The notes under the pieces: model-generated
What the model was told of the DNA's origin: nothing
What the model saw: the letters and a program-made list of their open reading frames with translations, nothing else
The model's database searches: none
In this document: positions 8,204-16,234 of the stretch, piece by piece
How the letters are laid out: every line of letters starts with the position of its first letter
Position numbering within the stretch: position 1 is the first letter of the stretch
Source of the DNA: Clostridium sp. CAG:169
Lineage (GTDB): Bacteria; Bacillota; Clostridia; Oscillospirales; Ruminococcaceae
Assembly: GCA_000435195.1 (NCBI GenBank)
Contig: FR880123.1
Span: forward strand, 1-26,510
Reading direction: 5' to 3'
DNA: 26,510 nt
Position numbers and translations under genes: made by a program

Positions 8204-8371
8204 CAAATTCGCTAACACTTTGTTCATCTTATTCATTTTTAAGCTGCCATTTATGGATATTTTGCATATAAAACAGCCTCATTTTCCTCTCAAAGTGACC
8301 AAAGAGTTATTTTTTATGACAATCTAATTGAAACCGGAGATACAATTCCGCTTTTTTGGAATGGTACTGCA

Positions 8372-9064
8372 TTAAAAATTGACATTGATTTTATATGGAA
8401 ATTCCTCGGTCGAAATGCCATGGTCCTTGAGATAACCGATGGTTGTTTCCATATAATGATCGATCAATGTTTTGCAGATAACCTGCACGTCGCCGGTCTT
8501 TACCGCATCCAGCACCCTGCGGTGAATTTTCTCCTGATTGTGTACTACATATTCGTTTTTGCCCGCGCCGCGATAAAAGACGATGGTGTTGCCGCTGTCC
8601 ATGCTGCTCCACAGGGTATACAAACGTTTGAGTCCGCACTCTTCAATAATGCAGGCGTGAAACTGGTTATCATTTTCAATCACTTCATCAAACTGCTCAA
8701 GCTGTTCGATGGTTGCCATCCGCTGCACAATCTGCTCCATCTTTGCGATAGTCTGCTCAGAAAATTTGCCGTCGCACATCTTGACCGACAAAATCTCTAA
8801 ATTGGCGCGCAGCAGATACACCTCATAGACGTCCCTTGCACTAAATTCCTTGACAAAACATCCCACATGAGAGGTGTACTCCACCAACCCTTCCTGCTCG
8901 ATCTGGCGCAGTGCCTCCCGGACCGGACCACGGCTGACACCCAGGTCCTCTGCCATCTCCTGTTCGACAATTCTTTCTCCCGGGCGCAGCTGACCGGTCA
9001 ACAGCTTCAGTCGTATTGCCTGCGTCACCTGCTCGCGAAGGGTCTGGCGCATAATCTTTGCCAT
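8372..9064 (-). CDS. GntR family transcriptional regulator, FCD subfamily (copy 2)
   Basis: Predicted 230-aa paralogue of the downstream regulator. The winged-helix region (LGVSRGPVREALRQIEQEGLVEY) is nearly identical in the recognition helix, whereas the FCD domain has diverged; DNQFH and later histidines of the metal site remain. GGGAGGAAG precedes the start. It has its own promoter and a 274-bp gap before copy 1, with only a weak 5-bp hairpin after its stop, so read-through to copy 1 is possible. Target and effector are unknown. The shared recognition helix suggests the two proteins may bind related operators and respond to different signals. Confidence 0.87.
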   Translation of the reverse strand: MAKIMRQTLREQVTQAIRLKLLTGQLRPGERIVEQEMAEDLGVSRGPVREALRQIEQEGLVEYTSHVGCFVKEFSARDVYEVYLLRANLEILSVKMCDGKFSEQTIAKMEQIVQRMATIEQLEQFDEVIENDNQFHACIIEECGLKRLYTLWSSMDSGNTIVFYRGAGKNEYVVHNQEKIHRRVLDAVKTGDVQVICKTLIDHYMETTIGYLKDHGISTEEFPYKINVNF

Positions 9065-9119
9065 ATTTTCTTCCTCCCAACTTTCCTTTCATATAATCAT
9101 ACATGAAAAATACATTCAT

Positions 9120-9148
9120 ACGATAACACACCCTTCCCCTCTTTGCAA
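9120..9148 (-). promoter_or_regulatory. Sigma-A promoter of FCD regulator copy 2
   Basis: -35 TTGCAA (9143-9148), 17-nt spacer and -10 TATCGT (9120-9125). The -10 is weak. Downstream, the start region contains repeated TATGA/GTAT motifs but no clear GT-AC palindrome. Confidence 0.55.
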
Positions 9149-9273
9149 TCCAAATCTGGGGTTTTATGCAATTTTATGGATTTTTTGGCAAATTCCCCTC
9201 TCCTTTTTACAAAGAATTCGGCTGCTCCTCCCTCTTTCAAGCAGATGATGCCCATAAAAAATCTGCAAAGGTC

Positions 9274-9302
9274 TTGACAAGGCGACAGGATGCTGGTATG
9301 AT
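9274..9302 (+). promoter_or_regulatory. Sigma-A promoter of the first YtrA-type operon
   Basis: Near-consensus promoter: -35 TTGACA (9274-9279), 17-nt spacer, -10 TATGAT (9297-9302). Its strength suggests high expression when the adjacent operator is free. Confidence 0.9.
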
Positions 9303-9324
9303 TGTATTAATCACTTAATACAAT
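9301..9324 (+). promoter_or_regulatory. Operator palindrome for the YtrA-type repressor (copy 1)
   Basis: Perfect 10-bp arms ATTGTATTAA and TTAATACAAT around TCAC. It overlaps the last bases of the -10 box and the transcription start, the standard position for autorepression. GTATTA...TAATAC matches the general form of YtrA-subfamily operators. Confidence 0.8.
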
Positions 9325-9347
9325 AAGCATTGAAGGGAGGCAGACAG

Positions 9348-9716
9348 ATGACCTGGGTCTTTGACGACAAGCTGCCAATCTATCTTCAGATCATACAGAT
9401 TCTGAAAGCGGATATTGCGCGAGGCAAATATCAAACGGGAGAAAAGCTGCCTGCGGTGCGCGAACTGGCGCTGACCGCAGGGGTAAATCCCAACACCATG
9501 CAAAAGGCTTTGGCAGAACTGGAGCGGGATGGGCTGGTGAAAAGCCAGCGAACCTCCGGTCGCTTTGTCACCGATGATAAGGAAAAGATTATGGAAGTAC
9601 GACGCACACTGGCTTATGACGAAATTGAGCGGATGGTGGAAACCATTTCGTCGCTGGGCTACCAGAAGGACGATATTCTTCGGCTGCTGGAAAAATATCT
9701 GGCAGAGCAAAAGTAG
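9348..9716 (+). CDS. GntR family repressor, YtrA subfamily (copy 1)
   Basis: Predicted 122-aa regulator. The N-terminal winged helix begins with the family signature (DDKLPIYLQIIQILKADIARG) and has the recognition helix AGVNPNTMQKALAELERDGLV; the C-terminal helical dimerisation arm is short, as in YtrA. GGGAGG lies 7 nt before the ATG at 9348; a TTG 18 bp upstream is rejected because it would precede that site. First gene of a three-gene operon with an ABC ATPase and membrane subunit. YtrA-type repressors commonly respond to wall-active antibiotics or envelope stress, but no inducer can be inferred here. Confidence 0.9.
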   Translation: MTWVFDDKLPIYLQIIQILKADIARGKYQTGEKLPAVRELALTAGVNPNTMQKALAELERDGLVKSQRTSGRFVTDDKEKIMEVRRTLAYDEIERMVETISSLGYQKDDILRLLEKYLAEQK

Positions 9717-9752
9717 ATTTTCTATTCCCTACCACAAGAAAGGAAGGTTTGT

Positions 9753-10493
9753 ATGAGTGAAAACAACGCCATCATGCAGGGCGGTTCGGTCGCAGAAAGC
9801 TGTGTTCTTCAAATCAGCGACCTACATAAAAGCTATGGCTCCCATCCGGTTTTGGAAGGAGTCAGCTTCTCGATTCCACGCGGCAAGATTGTGGGACTGC
9901 TCGGTCCCAACGGCTGCGGCAAAAGCACCATTATGAAGATGATTTCCGGTCTGCTTCCCGCTGATAACGGAAGCATCCTGATCGACGGACATCTGCCCGG
10001 GCTGGTCAGCAAATCCATTGTTTCGTACCTGCCGGAGCGCACCTATCTCAACGATTGGATGAAGGTCAGCGAAGTGCTGCAATTTTTCAGCGATTTTTAT
10101 GCCGATTTCGATTTGGAACGGGCACAGCAGATGCTGGCAGACCTGCACCTCTCTCCCAACACCCGCCTGAAAACGATGAGTAAAGGCACCAAGGAGAAGG
10201 TTCAGCTGATTCTGGTGATGTCCCGCCGCGCACAGCTCTATCTGCTGGACGAACCCATCGGCGGTGTGGACCCGGCTGCCCGCGAGTATATCCTGAACAC
10301 CATCCTCAAAAACTTTGACGAGTCCTCCTCCATCCTCATCACCACCCACCTGATTCAAGATGTAGAAGCCATCTTCGACCAGGTCCTGTTCCTCAATCAG
10401 GGCAAGATTGTGATTGACGGAGAAGTGGACGAAATTCGTCAGCAACACGGCAAATCCATCGACCGACTCTTCAGGGAGGTATTTAAATGTTAG
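9753..10493 (+). CDS. ABC transporter ATP-binding protein, YtrB-like
   Basis: Predicted 246-aa nucleotide-binding subunit. Walker A GPNGCGKST, a Walker B of YLLDEPIGGVD and the H-loop TTHL are clear. The signature motif is degenerate (MSKGTKEKV instead of LSGGQ), as is frequent in export-type ABC-2 ATPases. GGAAGG precedes the start, and the end overlaps the permease start by 7 bp (ATGTTAG), indicating coupled translation. It energises the membrane protein encoded next. The transported substrate is unknown. Confidence 0.88.
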   Translation: MSENNAIMQGGSVAESCVLQISDLHKSYGSHPVLEGVSFSIPRGKIVGLLGPNGCGKSTIMKMISGLLPADNGSILIDGHLPGLVSKSIVSYLPERTYLNDWMKVSEVLQFFSDFYADFDLERAQQMLADLHLSPNTRLKTMSKGTKEKVQLILVMSRRAQLYLLDEPIGGVDPAAREYILNTILKNFDESSSILITTHLIQDVEAIFDQVLFLNQGKIVIDGEVDEIRQQHGKSIDRLFREVFKC

Positions 10494-11293
10494 GAAAAAT
10501 GCTCAAATATGACCTCAAGGCAATGTCTAAAACGATGCTGCCCTTCTTTCTGGTCATCATTGGAATGACCGTCCTCAACAGCTTTTTCATCCATTTTGAA
10601 TGGATGACCGGCATCATCGCCGGCAGCAGTATCATCTTCGGACTGTTCATCGCATTGGGGGTCACCGCTTTGGTGATGATTATTACCCAATTTTATCACA
10701 ACGTACTGGGCGACGAGGGATATTTGACCAACACTTTGCCGGTGGGTGTGGATGTCATCCTCTTCTCCAAGCTGCTTTCTGCCATGATTTGGCTGTGCTT
10801 GAGCGGAGTAGTCGGCATCATCGTCCTCTTTATTACCCTTGCTACCACTGCCGGTGCTTCCGAATTTTTCTCGGCAACCTTTGATGTCATCCAGGCTTTC
10901 TTCCTTGCTTTCAGAGAGTACACCTCCGGCACCCTTTCCGTCCTGCTTCTGGTGGTTTTGGGCATACTGGCTTTCCTGGTTTTTCTTGCCAACGAAATCC
11001 TGCATTTCTACTGTGCGATGGCTTGCTCGCAGCTGCCCATCCTTTCAAAAAACCGCATTGTCGGCTCGTTCATCGCTTACTTTGTATTGAATATTCCTTT
11101 AACTATCCTGATGGCTGCCATCATGGGCGGGCTTACCTGTGCGGCTAACCTTTCTCCTTGGCTTGAACAGCTGGATGTCTTTCCGCTGGGACTGCTGATG
11201 CTGACCACCTTCTTGTTGGTTGGTCTGCTGCTGGACCTTCTGCTTTACCTGCCGACCCGCTATATTTTGAAAAACAAGTTAAATCTCGAATAA
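10487..11293 (+). CDS. ABC-2 type membrane subunit of the YtrA-operon transporter (copy 1)
   Basis: Predicted 268-aa integral membrane protein. The N-terminus MLGKMLKYDLKAM is typical of these subunits, followed by about six hydrophobic segments with a large cytoplasmic or extracellular loop around residues 125-145. It overlaps the ATPase gene and ends just before a strong terminator, completing the repressor-ATPase-permease operon. Export of an envelope-active compound is possible but unproven. No family more specific than ABC-2 can be called by eye. Confidence 0.8.
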   Translation: MLGKMLKYDLKAMSKTMLPFFLVIIGMTVLNSFFIHFEWMTGIIAGSSIIFGLFIALGVTALVMIITQFYHNVLGDEGYLTNTLPVGVDVILFSKLLSAMIWLCLSGVVGIIVLFITLATTAGASEFFSATFDVIQAFFLAFREYTSGTLSVLLLVVLGILAFLVFLANEILHFYCAMACSQLPILSKNRIVGSFIAYFVLNIPLTILMAAIMGGLTCAANLSPWLEQLDVFPLGLLMLTTFLLVGLLLDLLLYLPTRYILKNKLNLE

Positions 11294-11304
11294 ATCATCC
11301 ATAA

Positions 11305-11364
11305 AGAAAAGCATCCGACCGCATTGGTTGTGTAAAAACAATCTGTGCGGTCGGATGCTTTTCT
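11305..11364 (+). terminator. Large intrinsic terminator after the first YtrA-type operon
   Basis: Perfect 19-bp arms (11305-11323 and 11346-11364) with a core of GCATCCGACCGCA and a GC-rich stem ending in TTTTCT. The 22-nt loop can form an inner stem with one wobble pair. The rest of the 303-bp gap to the next gene (11365-11529) shows only a small AAAATCA/TGATTTT hairpin and no further gene. Confidence 0.88.
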
Positions 11365-11529
11365 GCGCTATTTCCCAAGAAATGCAGATTTTCCCAAAGT
11401 TCCGTTCCGCTTTCACCTTGTTTTCACCTGCCAACGAGTAAAATCACTATGATTTTTTCTGATTATTGTCTATTTTTTATATTATCATCCAGTATTTTTA
11501 GAAACAAGGCACAAAGGACAAATTTCCCC

Positions 11530-11557
11530 TTGCATGTTTTGTTTGTCGGAGTATAAT
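11530..11557 (+). promoter_or_regulatory. Sigma-A promoter of the antiporter gene
   Basis: -35 TTGCAT (11530-11535), 16-nt spacer and consensus -10 TATAAT (11552-11557), 40 bp before the start codon. Confidence 0.8.
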
Positions 11558-11596
11558 GGGGGAACGAGAAAAAAGGAACGCAAAGGAGGCTTTTTC

Positions 11597-12898
11597 ATGT
11601 CCTATCACTATCTTGTTGACATCGCTCTCATCCTCGTTTCCACCAAAGTTCTTGGTATCCTGACCAAACGATTACAGATGCCGCAGGTGGTCGGCGCTCT
11701 GCTGGCAGGCTTGATTATGGGACCTGCCTGTCTGAATATCATCCACAGCACCGAATTTTTAAGTCAGGTCTCCGAGCTGGGTGTCATCGTCATGATGTTC
11801 ACCGCCGGATTGGGAACCAGCCTGGACGACCTCAAGCAAACCGGTAAAACAGGATTTATGGTCGCTTTGTGCGGCGTACTGATTCCTTTGCTGGGCGGTG
11901 CTGTACTGGCTGCCTTCTTCAACGACAGCGGTTCTGCCAATGCACTGATGCAAAATATCTTTATCGGAGTGGTATTGACTGCCACCTCCGTTTCCATCAC
12001 TGTTGAAACCCTTAAGGAGATGGGCAAGCTATCGACTGTCGTGGGCAACACCATTCTGGCTGCCGCTTTGATCGACGATGTGCTGGGTCTGATTGCCTTA
12101 ACCATCGTCACCAGCATCGGCGGTTCTGCCGATTCCAACCTGCTGGTTGTTCTGATTAAGATTGCTGCTTTCTTCCTCTTTGTCATCGTCGTCGGCATGC
12201 TGGTCAAAAAAGGTATGGACTGGTATATCAAAAATGTACATTCCACCGACCTGCAACGTTATCCCATCTTTGCCTTTGTTCTCTGCCTGTTTCTGGCATT
12301 CTGTGCAGAAGAGCTGTTCGGCGTTGCGGACATCACCGGTGCATTTGCTGCGGGTCTAATCATCTCCACCACCTCGAAAGCCAAGTATATCGAGGTCAAA
12401 TTTGCTCCCCTTTCCTACCTGCTGCTGACGCCAATCTTCTTTGCCAGCATCGGTTTGGAGGTAGACCTGCCCAAAATGGACGGCAGGCTCATTCTCTTCT
12501 CGGTTCTGCTGGTCATTGTCGCTGTGCTGACCAAGGTTCTGGGATGCGGACTGGGTGCCAAACTGTGCGGCTTGAAAAACCATCAATGTGAACAGATCGG
12601 TGTCGGCATGGTCTGCCGTGGTGAGGTCGCTTTGATTGTTGCCAACAAGGGCACTGCACTGGGACTGATGCCGGAGGTCTTCTTCGCTCCGGTCATCATC
12701 ATGGTGGTCGCCAGCACCATCCTGACCCCTCTGCTGCTCAAATATGCCTACCGCGAAAGCAACGCATACGAGGATATGCAGGAAAGCCCGCTGCTCGACC
12801 ATTATCAGGAAACCGAACAGTTGGATTGGGTTGCCGACAGTCTGATTCGTGCCAACGACCATATCATGAAAAAAAATCGCGGCAAATCCAAAAAATAA
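11597..12898 (+). CDS. CPA2 family Na+/H+ antiporter (NapA/KefB-like)
   Basis: Predicted 433-aa membrane protein with about 12-13 hydrophobic segments. Two hallmarks of the electrogenic CPA2 branch are visible: the TATS stretch of the discontinuous helix (LTATSVSIT, residues 127-135) and the adjacent aspartate pair D160-D161 in ALIDDVLGL that binds Na+ or H+. The N-terminus has the family motif MPQVVGALLAGLIMGP. The C-terminal tail of about 45 residues is hydrophilic and too short to hold a TrkA-N/RCK domain, so K+-efflux regulation of the KefC type is unlikely. AAAGGAGG lies 7 nt before the ATG. It is transcribed alone, between its own promoter and terminator. Ion selectivity is inferred from the Asp pair. 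Confidence 0.9.
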   Translation: MSYHYLVDIALILVSTKVLGILTKRLQMPQVVGALLAGLIMGPACLNIIHSTEFLSQVSELGVIVMMFTAGLGTSLDDLKQTGKTGFMVALCGVLIPLLGGAVLAAFFNDSGSANALMQNIFIGVVLTATSVSITVETLKEMGKLSTVVGNTILAAALIDDVLGLIALTIVTSIGGSADSNLLVVLIKIAAFFLFVIVVGMLVKKGMDWYIKNVHSTDLQRYPIFAFVLCLFLAFCAEELFGVADITGAFAAGLIISTTSKAKYIEVKFAPLSYLLLTPIFFASIGLEVDLPKMDGRLILFSVLLVIVAVLTKVLGCGLGAKLCGLKNHQCEQIGVGMVCRGEVALIVANKGTALGLMPEVFFAPVIIMVVASTILTPLLLKYAYRESNAYEDMQESPLLDHYQETEQLDWVADSLIRANDHIMKKNRGKSKK

Positions 12899-12910
12899 AA
12901 GATTGCAATA

Positions 12911-12946
12911 CAAAAGAGGAGCGCCCTGTAGGGCGCTCCTCTTTTG
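12911..12946 (+). terminator. Intrinsic terminator of the antiporter gene
   Basis: Perfect 16-bp arms with a GAGGAGCGCCC core around a TGTA tetraloop, followed by TTTC. GC-rich stem directly after the stop codon. Confidence 0.92.
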
Positions 12947-13204
12947 TTTCTCGGTCATTTGCAAATTCCTTCCTTATTATATATAGGATAACTTCTTCTC
13001 CTCTTGTATCTTGGTTAAGCTGACGTGATAGAAGGCTGATTTTCCCCTTTTTTCCAAGCCTTTCTGCATCATTTCTTCACAGAATGTCTATAATTTTGCG
13101 CTGTTCTTATTTAAAAAATTTCGTTAAACTAATAAACGACCCGGCAAATGAAGGTGAAATCTGCCAAAAACACCCTCTTTTCGGTATCAATCCTGTAACA
13201 AACC
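12947..13204. other. Non-coding gap without a recognised element
   Basis: AT-rich spacer of about 260 bp between the antiporter terminator and the promoter of the wall-hydrolase gene. I see no ORF with a ribosome site, no long inverted repeat and no riboswitch-like structure. Confidence 0.5.
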
Positions 13205-13233
13205 TTGAATCTGCACACAGAAAAGCTTATAAT
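13205..13233 (+). promoter_or_regulatory. Sigma-A promoter of the LysM/M23 gene
   Basis: -35 TTGAAT (13205-13210), 17-nt spacer, consensus -10 TATAAT (13228-13233). The resulting leader is about 100 nt. Confidence 0.82.
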
Positions 13234-13278
13234 AAGTAAGTATGTTATAAAATTGCAAGTTGTCAGTTAAAAATAACG

Positions 13279-13301
13279 AATTCCCTTCACGGAAGGGAAT
13301 T
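13279..13301 (+). other. Leader hairpin upstream of the LysM/M23 gene
   Basis: Perfect 10-bp arms AATTCCCTTC and GAAGGGAATT with a 3-nt loop, between promoter and ribosome site. No U-tract follows, so it is more likely an mRNA-stability or protein-binding structure than a terminator. Confidence 0.5.
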
Positions 13302-13342
13302 GTATCTTGATCTTGATTTTGGAAGAAAGGAGCGAACTGCTG

Positions 13343-15727
13343 GTGTCCAATGCCAAAAAAAGCAAAAAAGAAAAAACACCCGCTGCCACTCCTGCTGAAA
13401 GCTTGTCCTCTTTGGGGCATTTTGTATATGCTGTCTGCTACCTGGTCGGTGCAAGGATCATCCGATTTTTCCGACGTTCCAAGCGACGGCTGAAAAAGGG
13501 CGCACTGCACCTGAAGTGGAAGCTGCGCAGGCTTTACTTTGATTTCAAAGACCAGCAGGTCCTCGATAACCTGAACAAACAACATCACCACCGCCAGAAC
13601 AAGGATGCCCTTCGTCAGGTGCAGCAGTCACTGCAACAGTGGAAGCAGCACCGCGAGCAATCCTCCAAGCTGCTGTTCGGTGAGTTTTTTTGCGCATTCC
13701 GACCGATTCTCCCGCTGCTTGCCGGTACCGTCAACTACCTGCTGCCGGTCGGCAGTATGGTCATTCTGATTTCCACTGTACTGCACTTTAGCACCATGAC
13801 CTACGGCTTGCAGGTCCAGTACAACGGCGAGCACATCGGTTATATCTTGTCGGAGTCCGCCTTTGTGGAAGCCGAAGCCAAGGTGCGGGAACGTATTGTC
13901 AACGAAGCTTATCTGCCTCCTGAGGACAGCGTGCCTATTTATTCGCTTGCCATCGTGGAGGATGACCAGATTTCAGAAGAAAGCGTCTTAATCAACAACA
14001 TCATCCGCGCTTCCGGCAATGAAATTGAAGAAGCTGCCGGTCTTTATGTCGACGGGGAGTTTATCGGGGCGGTGTCCGACGGCGACGAACTGCTGAAAAG
14101 CCTGCGCGCCCGCAAAAACGGAACCTATTCCCCTGATATGCCGACCGGCGAACCGGTTGAGGAGCAACCGCAGGAAGAGACCGAATCCCAAGAGCAACCG
14201 CAGGAGCAGACTCCTTCCAACCCCGAGCCGGAAAACGAACAGCCTGCCACCGAGCAGCTTGTTCCCGAGCGCACCCATACGGTTCGGGAAGGTGACTCGC
14301 TGTGGGATATTGCCCTTGAATATGATGTTACCGTTGACCAGCTGCTCCAGCTCAACCCAGAGGTCAGCAAGAGTATGCTGGTGGGTCAGACGCTGATTAT
14401 CTCACAGGCATCTGACTCCTCCGACTCACAGGAATCGTCTTCCTCTCCGGCGGAAGATGCCCCGGCAGAAGAAGCTCCCTCTGAAGAGGAATCCTCCTCA
14501 TCGCGCACCCACACTGTGCAGGACGGCGATTCGCTGTGGGATATTGCTACCCAATACGATGTCAGCGTCGAACAGCTGCAACAGCTCAACCCGGAAGTCA
14601 GCAAGAGTATGCTGGTTGGTGAAACACTGATGATTCCACCGGCAGATTCCTCCGATGCGGCGGACAAACAGACGACCTCCGATTCCGTTTCAGCCGAAGC
14701 GGAAAAATCGAGCGAAACGTCTACCGCAAGCACCGAACAGCCAGAACAGATACAAACCGAAAAGGCTGCCGAGGAACCACTTTCTGCCAACAATGAAATC
14801 ATCAGCTTTGTCCAGTCTATCCGCGTGGAAAGAGGTCTTTATCCTGTTTCCTCGGTGGAAAGCCTGCAAAGCATCAACGTCAAGCTCGACAGCGTGGTGG
14901 AGGGTGAACAGACCTACACCATCCAGCAGGGAGATTCTCCGTCGCTGGTTGCAGACAAGGTCGGCATCCCAACCCAGACACTGATCAACCTCAATCCCGA
15001 GGTCACCCAGTCGATGCTGGTGGGCGATGTATTGGTCATCTCCCATGAGCAGCCCTTCCTTCAGACCAAGACGGTCAAAACGGTCACCGAAGAGAAGGAA
15101 ATCGCCTTTACAACCGAAACCGAACTGGACCACAACAAAGCTTCCGGCTATGAAAAGGTGGTGCAGGAGGGTAAAAACGGACTGGAGGAAATCGTCAGCG
15201 AGGTCACCTACATCGACGGCTATGAAACCGAGCGAACGGTCATCTCCAAAACGACCCTGCAAGAACCGGTTACTGCCAAGATTGTGGTCGGCTCTCTGAC
15301 CAGCAGCCAGTACAACTTCTCAGGCTCCGGCGCCGCTTCTACTGAAAGCAACGTCGGCGGCTACATCTGGCCGGTCAACGGCGGCTACATCTCCTGCCCG
15401 ATCTGGGGATACAGCGGACACACCGGCACCGACATCGCGGCGCCAGCCGGAACCACCATCTGGGCTTCCAAAGGCGGAACCGTCGCTTATGCGGGCTGGT
15501 CCAACGGTTACGGATATAATGTCCTGATCAATCATGGGGATGGAACCAAGACCCGATATGCGCATTGCAGCAGCCTTGCTGTTTACACCGGTCAGCAGGT
15601 ATCGCAGGGACAGGTCGTCGGTTATGTCGGACAAACCGGATGGGCTTCTGGAAACCACTGTCACTTTGAAATCATCAGCAACGGTACCTTCCTGGATGCC
15701 AGAAACTACATCGGATACAGTCGTTAA
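13343..15727 (+). CDS. LysM/G5 domain-containing M23 family peptidase (cell-wall hydrolase)
   Basis: Predicted 794-aa membrane-anchored wall protein. Order: basic cytoplasmic region (1-120), one membrane helix (about 125-150), an extracellular region with VDGEFIGAVSD-type repeats (about 155-260), acidic Glu/Gln/Pro linker, LysM1 (312-355), Ser/Glu linker, LysM2 (390-433), Ser/Thr/Glu linker, conserved segment (about 488-524), LysM3 (525-568), G5-like domain (576-650) and a C-terminal M23 domain (672-794). The M23 metal and catalytic residues are present: H693 and D697 in HTGTD, H741 in YAH, and H772/H774 in HCHFE, so it should cleave peptidoglycan cross-bridges. The GTG at 13343 follows AAAGGAG by 10 nt; upstream TTG codons lack a site. 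It is monocistronic or co-transcribed weakly with the next gene. Confidence 0.9.
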   Translation: MSNAKKSKKEKTPAATPAESLSSLGHFVYAVCYLVGARIIRFFRRSKRRLKKGALHLKWKLRRLYFDFKDQQVLDNLNKQHHHRQNKDALRQVQQSLQQWKQHREQSSKLLFGEFFCAFRPILPLLAGTVNYLLPVGSMVILISTVLHFSTMTYGLQVQYNGEHIGYILSESAFVEAEAKVRERIVNEAYLPPEDSVPIYSLAIVEDDQISEESVLINNIIRASGNEIEEAAGLYVDGEFIGAVSDGDELLKSLRARKNGTYSPDMPTGEPVEEQPQEETESQEQPQEQTPSNPEPENEQPATEQLVPERTHTVREGDSLWDIALEYDVTVDQLLQLNPEVSKSMLVGQTLIISQASDSSDSQESSSSPAEDAPAEEAPSEEESSSSRTHTVQDGDSLWDIATQYDVSVEQLQQLNPEVSKSMLVGETLMIPPADSSDAADKQTTSDSVSAEAEKSSETSTASTEQPEQIQTEKAAEEPLSANNEIISFVQSIRVERGLYPVSSVESLQSINVKLDSVVEGEQTYTIQQGDSPSLVADKVGIPTQTLINLNPEVTQSMLVGDVLVISHEQPFLQTKTVKTVTEEKEIAFTTETELDHNKASGYEKVVQEGKNGLEEIVSEVTYIDGYETERTVISKTTLQEPVTAKIVVGSLTSSQYNFSGSGAASTESNVGGYIWPVNGGYISCPIWGYSGHTGTDIAAPAGTTIWASKGGTVAYAGWSNGYGYNVLINHGDGTKTRYAHCSSLAVYTGQQVSQGQVVGYVGQTGWASGNHCHFEIISNGTFLDARNYIGYSR

Positions 15728-15768
15728 AAAAATCCCGAGGCGGTCGTCATGACTGCTTCGGGATTTTT
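15728..15768 (+). terminator. Intrinsic terminator of the LysM/M23 gene
   Basis: Arms 15728-15738 and 15758-15768 (AAAAATCCCGA / TCGGGATTTTT), extended inward by GC/GTC pairs with two wobble positions, followed by U-rich sequence. It directly abuts the stop codon. Confidence 0.9.
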
Positions 15769-15820
15769 GCATATCCTGTTCTTTTGCGGGCAAGCTGAAA
15801 AGAAGAAGGAGGAAGGTCCT

Positions 15821-16234
15821 GTGCATCTTTTCAAGTCCCGTCCGCACCGCATCCCACAATGGAGGTTGTTCTGGCAGAGCTTTTGGAGCAGTCTGATCCT
15901 CATCCTGTTCCTCTGCGCCTTTTTATACATCGCCTGCTCACAAAACAGCGGCATACAAGAACCCATCCTGTCGGTACAGCTGCCCTATTCCCAGCAGAAA
16001 ATGACAAAGCGCCCGACCAATCGGTCAGACGCCCTGTCACTGAGTTTCTTTGGATGGAAATGGGAGTTATCAATCGAAACGATGCAGCAGCTTTCCGACC
16101 AGCTTTCCCGCTGGTACCGGCAGTACGGCGTTTTGATTCCTGCGCGTTACCGCGCGGCTGCTTCTGCTGCTGTCATCCTATGGGAGGAGCTGTCCAAAAT
16201 TTCCCGGGAAATTTTTACAACTCCTTTTTGCTGA
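15821..16234 (+). CDS. Hypothetical single-pass membrane protein
   Basis: Unrecognised 137-aa protein. A basic, Trp/Phe-rich N-terminus (KSRPHRIPQWRLFWQSFW) leads into one hydrophobic helix (about residues 23-40), followed by an outside region of about 95 residues with an amphipathic, Arg-rich helix near the end. The GTG at 15821 follows GGAGGAAGG by 5 nt; earlier in-frame ATG at 15749 lies inside the preceding terminator and is rejected. No promoter is evident, so expression would need read-through from the LysM/M23 gene, hinting at an envelope role. Its last 20 bp overlap the end of the converging minus-strand gene. A wrong call is possible. Confidence 0.6.
   Translation: MHLFKSRPHRIPQWRLFWQSFWSSLILILFLCAFLYIACSQNSGIQEPILSVQLPYSQQKMTKRPTNRSDALSLSFFGWKWELSIETMQQLSDQLSRWYRQYGVLIPARYRAAASAAVILWEELSKISREIFTTPFC
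16196..16215. terminator. 20-bp perfect palindrome between convergent genes
   Basis: AAAATTTCCC followed by its exact complement. It sits within the last codons of the hypothetical plus-strand gene and just after the stop of the minus-strand permease gene. On the plus strand it runs into a short T tract (16211-16216). It could be a weak shared terminator; with CCCGGG at the centre the RNA stem is only about 7-8 bp. Confidence 0.45.

Noticed and set aside
8341..8371. Terminator after the second FCD regulator gene
   Set aside because: Only a 5-bp ATTCC/GGAAT stem with an 8-nt loop is visible, and the T run is in the loop, so it is not a convincing terminator.
12947..13204. A small RNA or riboswitch in the gap before the wall hydrolase gene
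   Set aside because: No extended stem, no terminator before the promoter at 13205, and only AT-rich unstructured sequence were seen.
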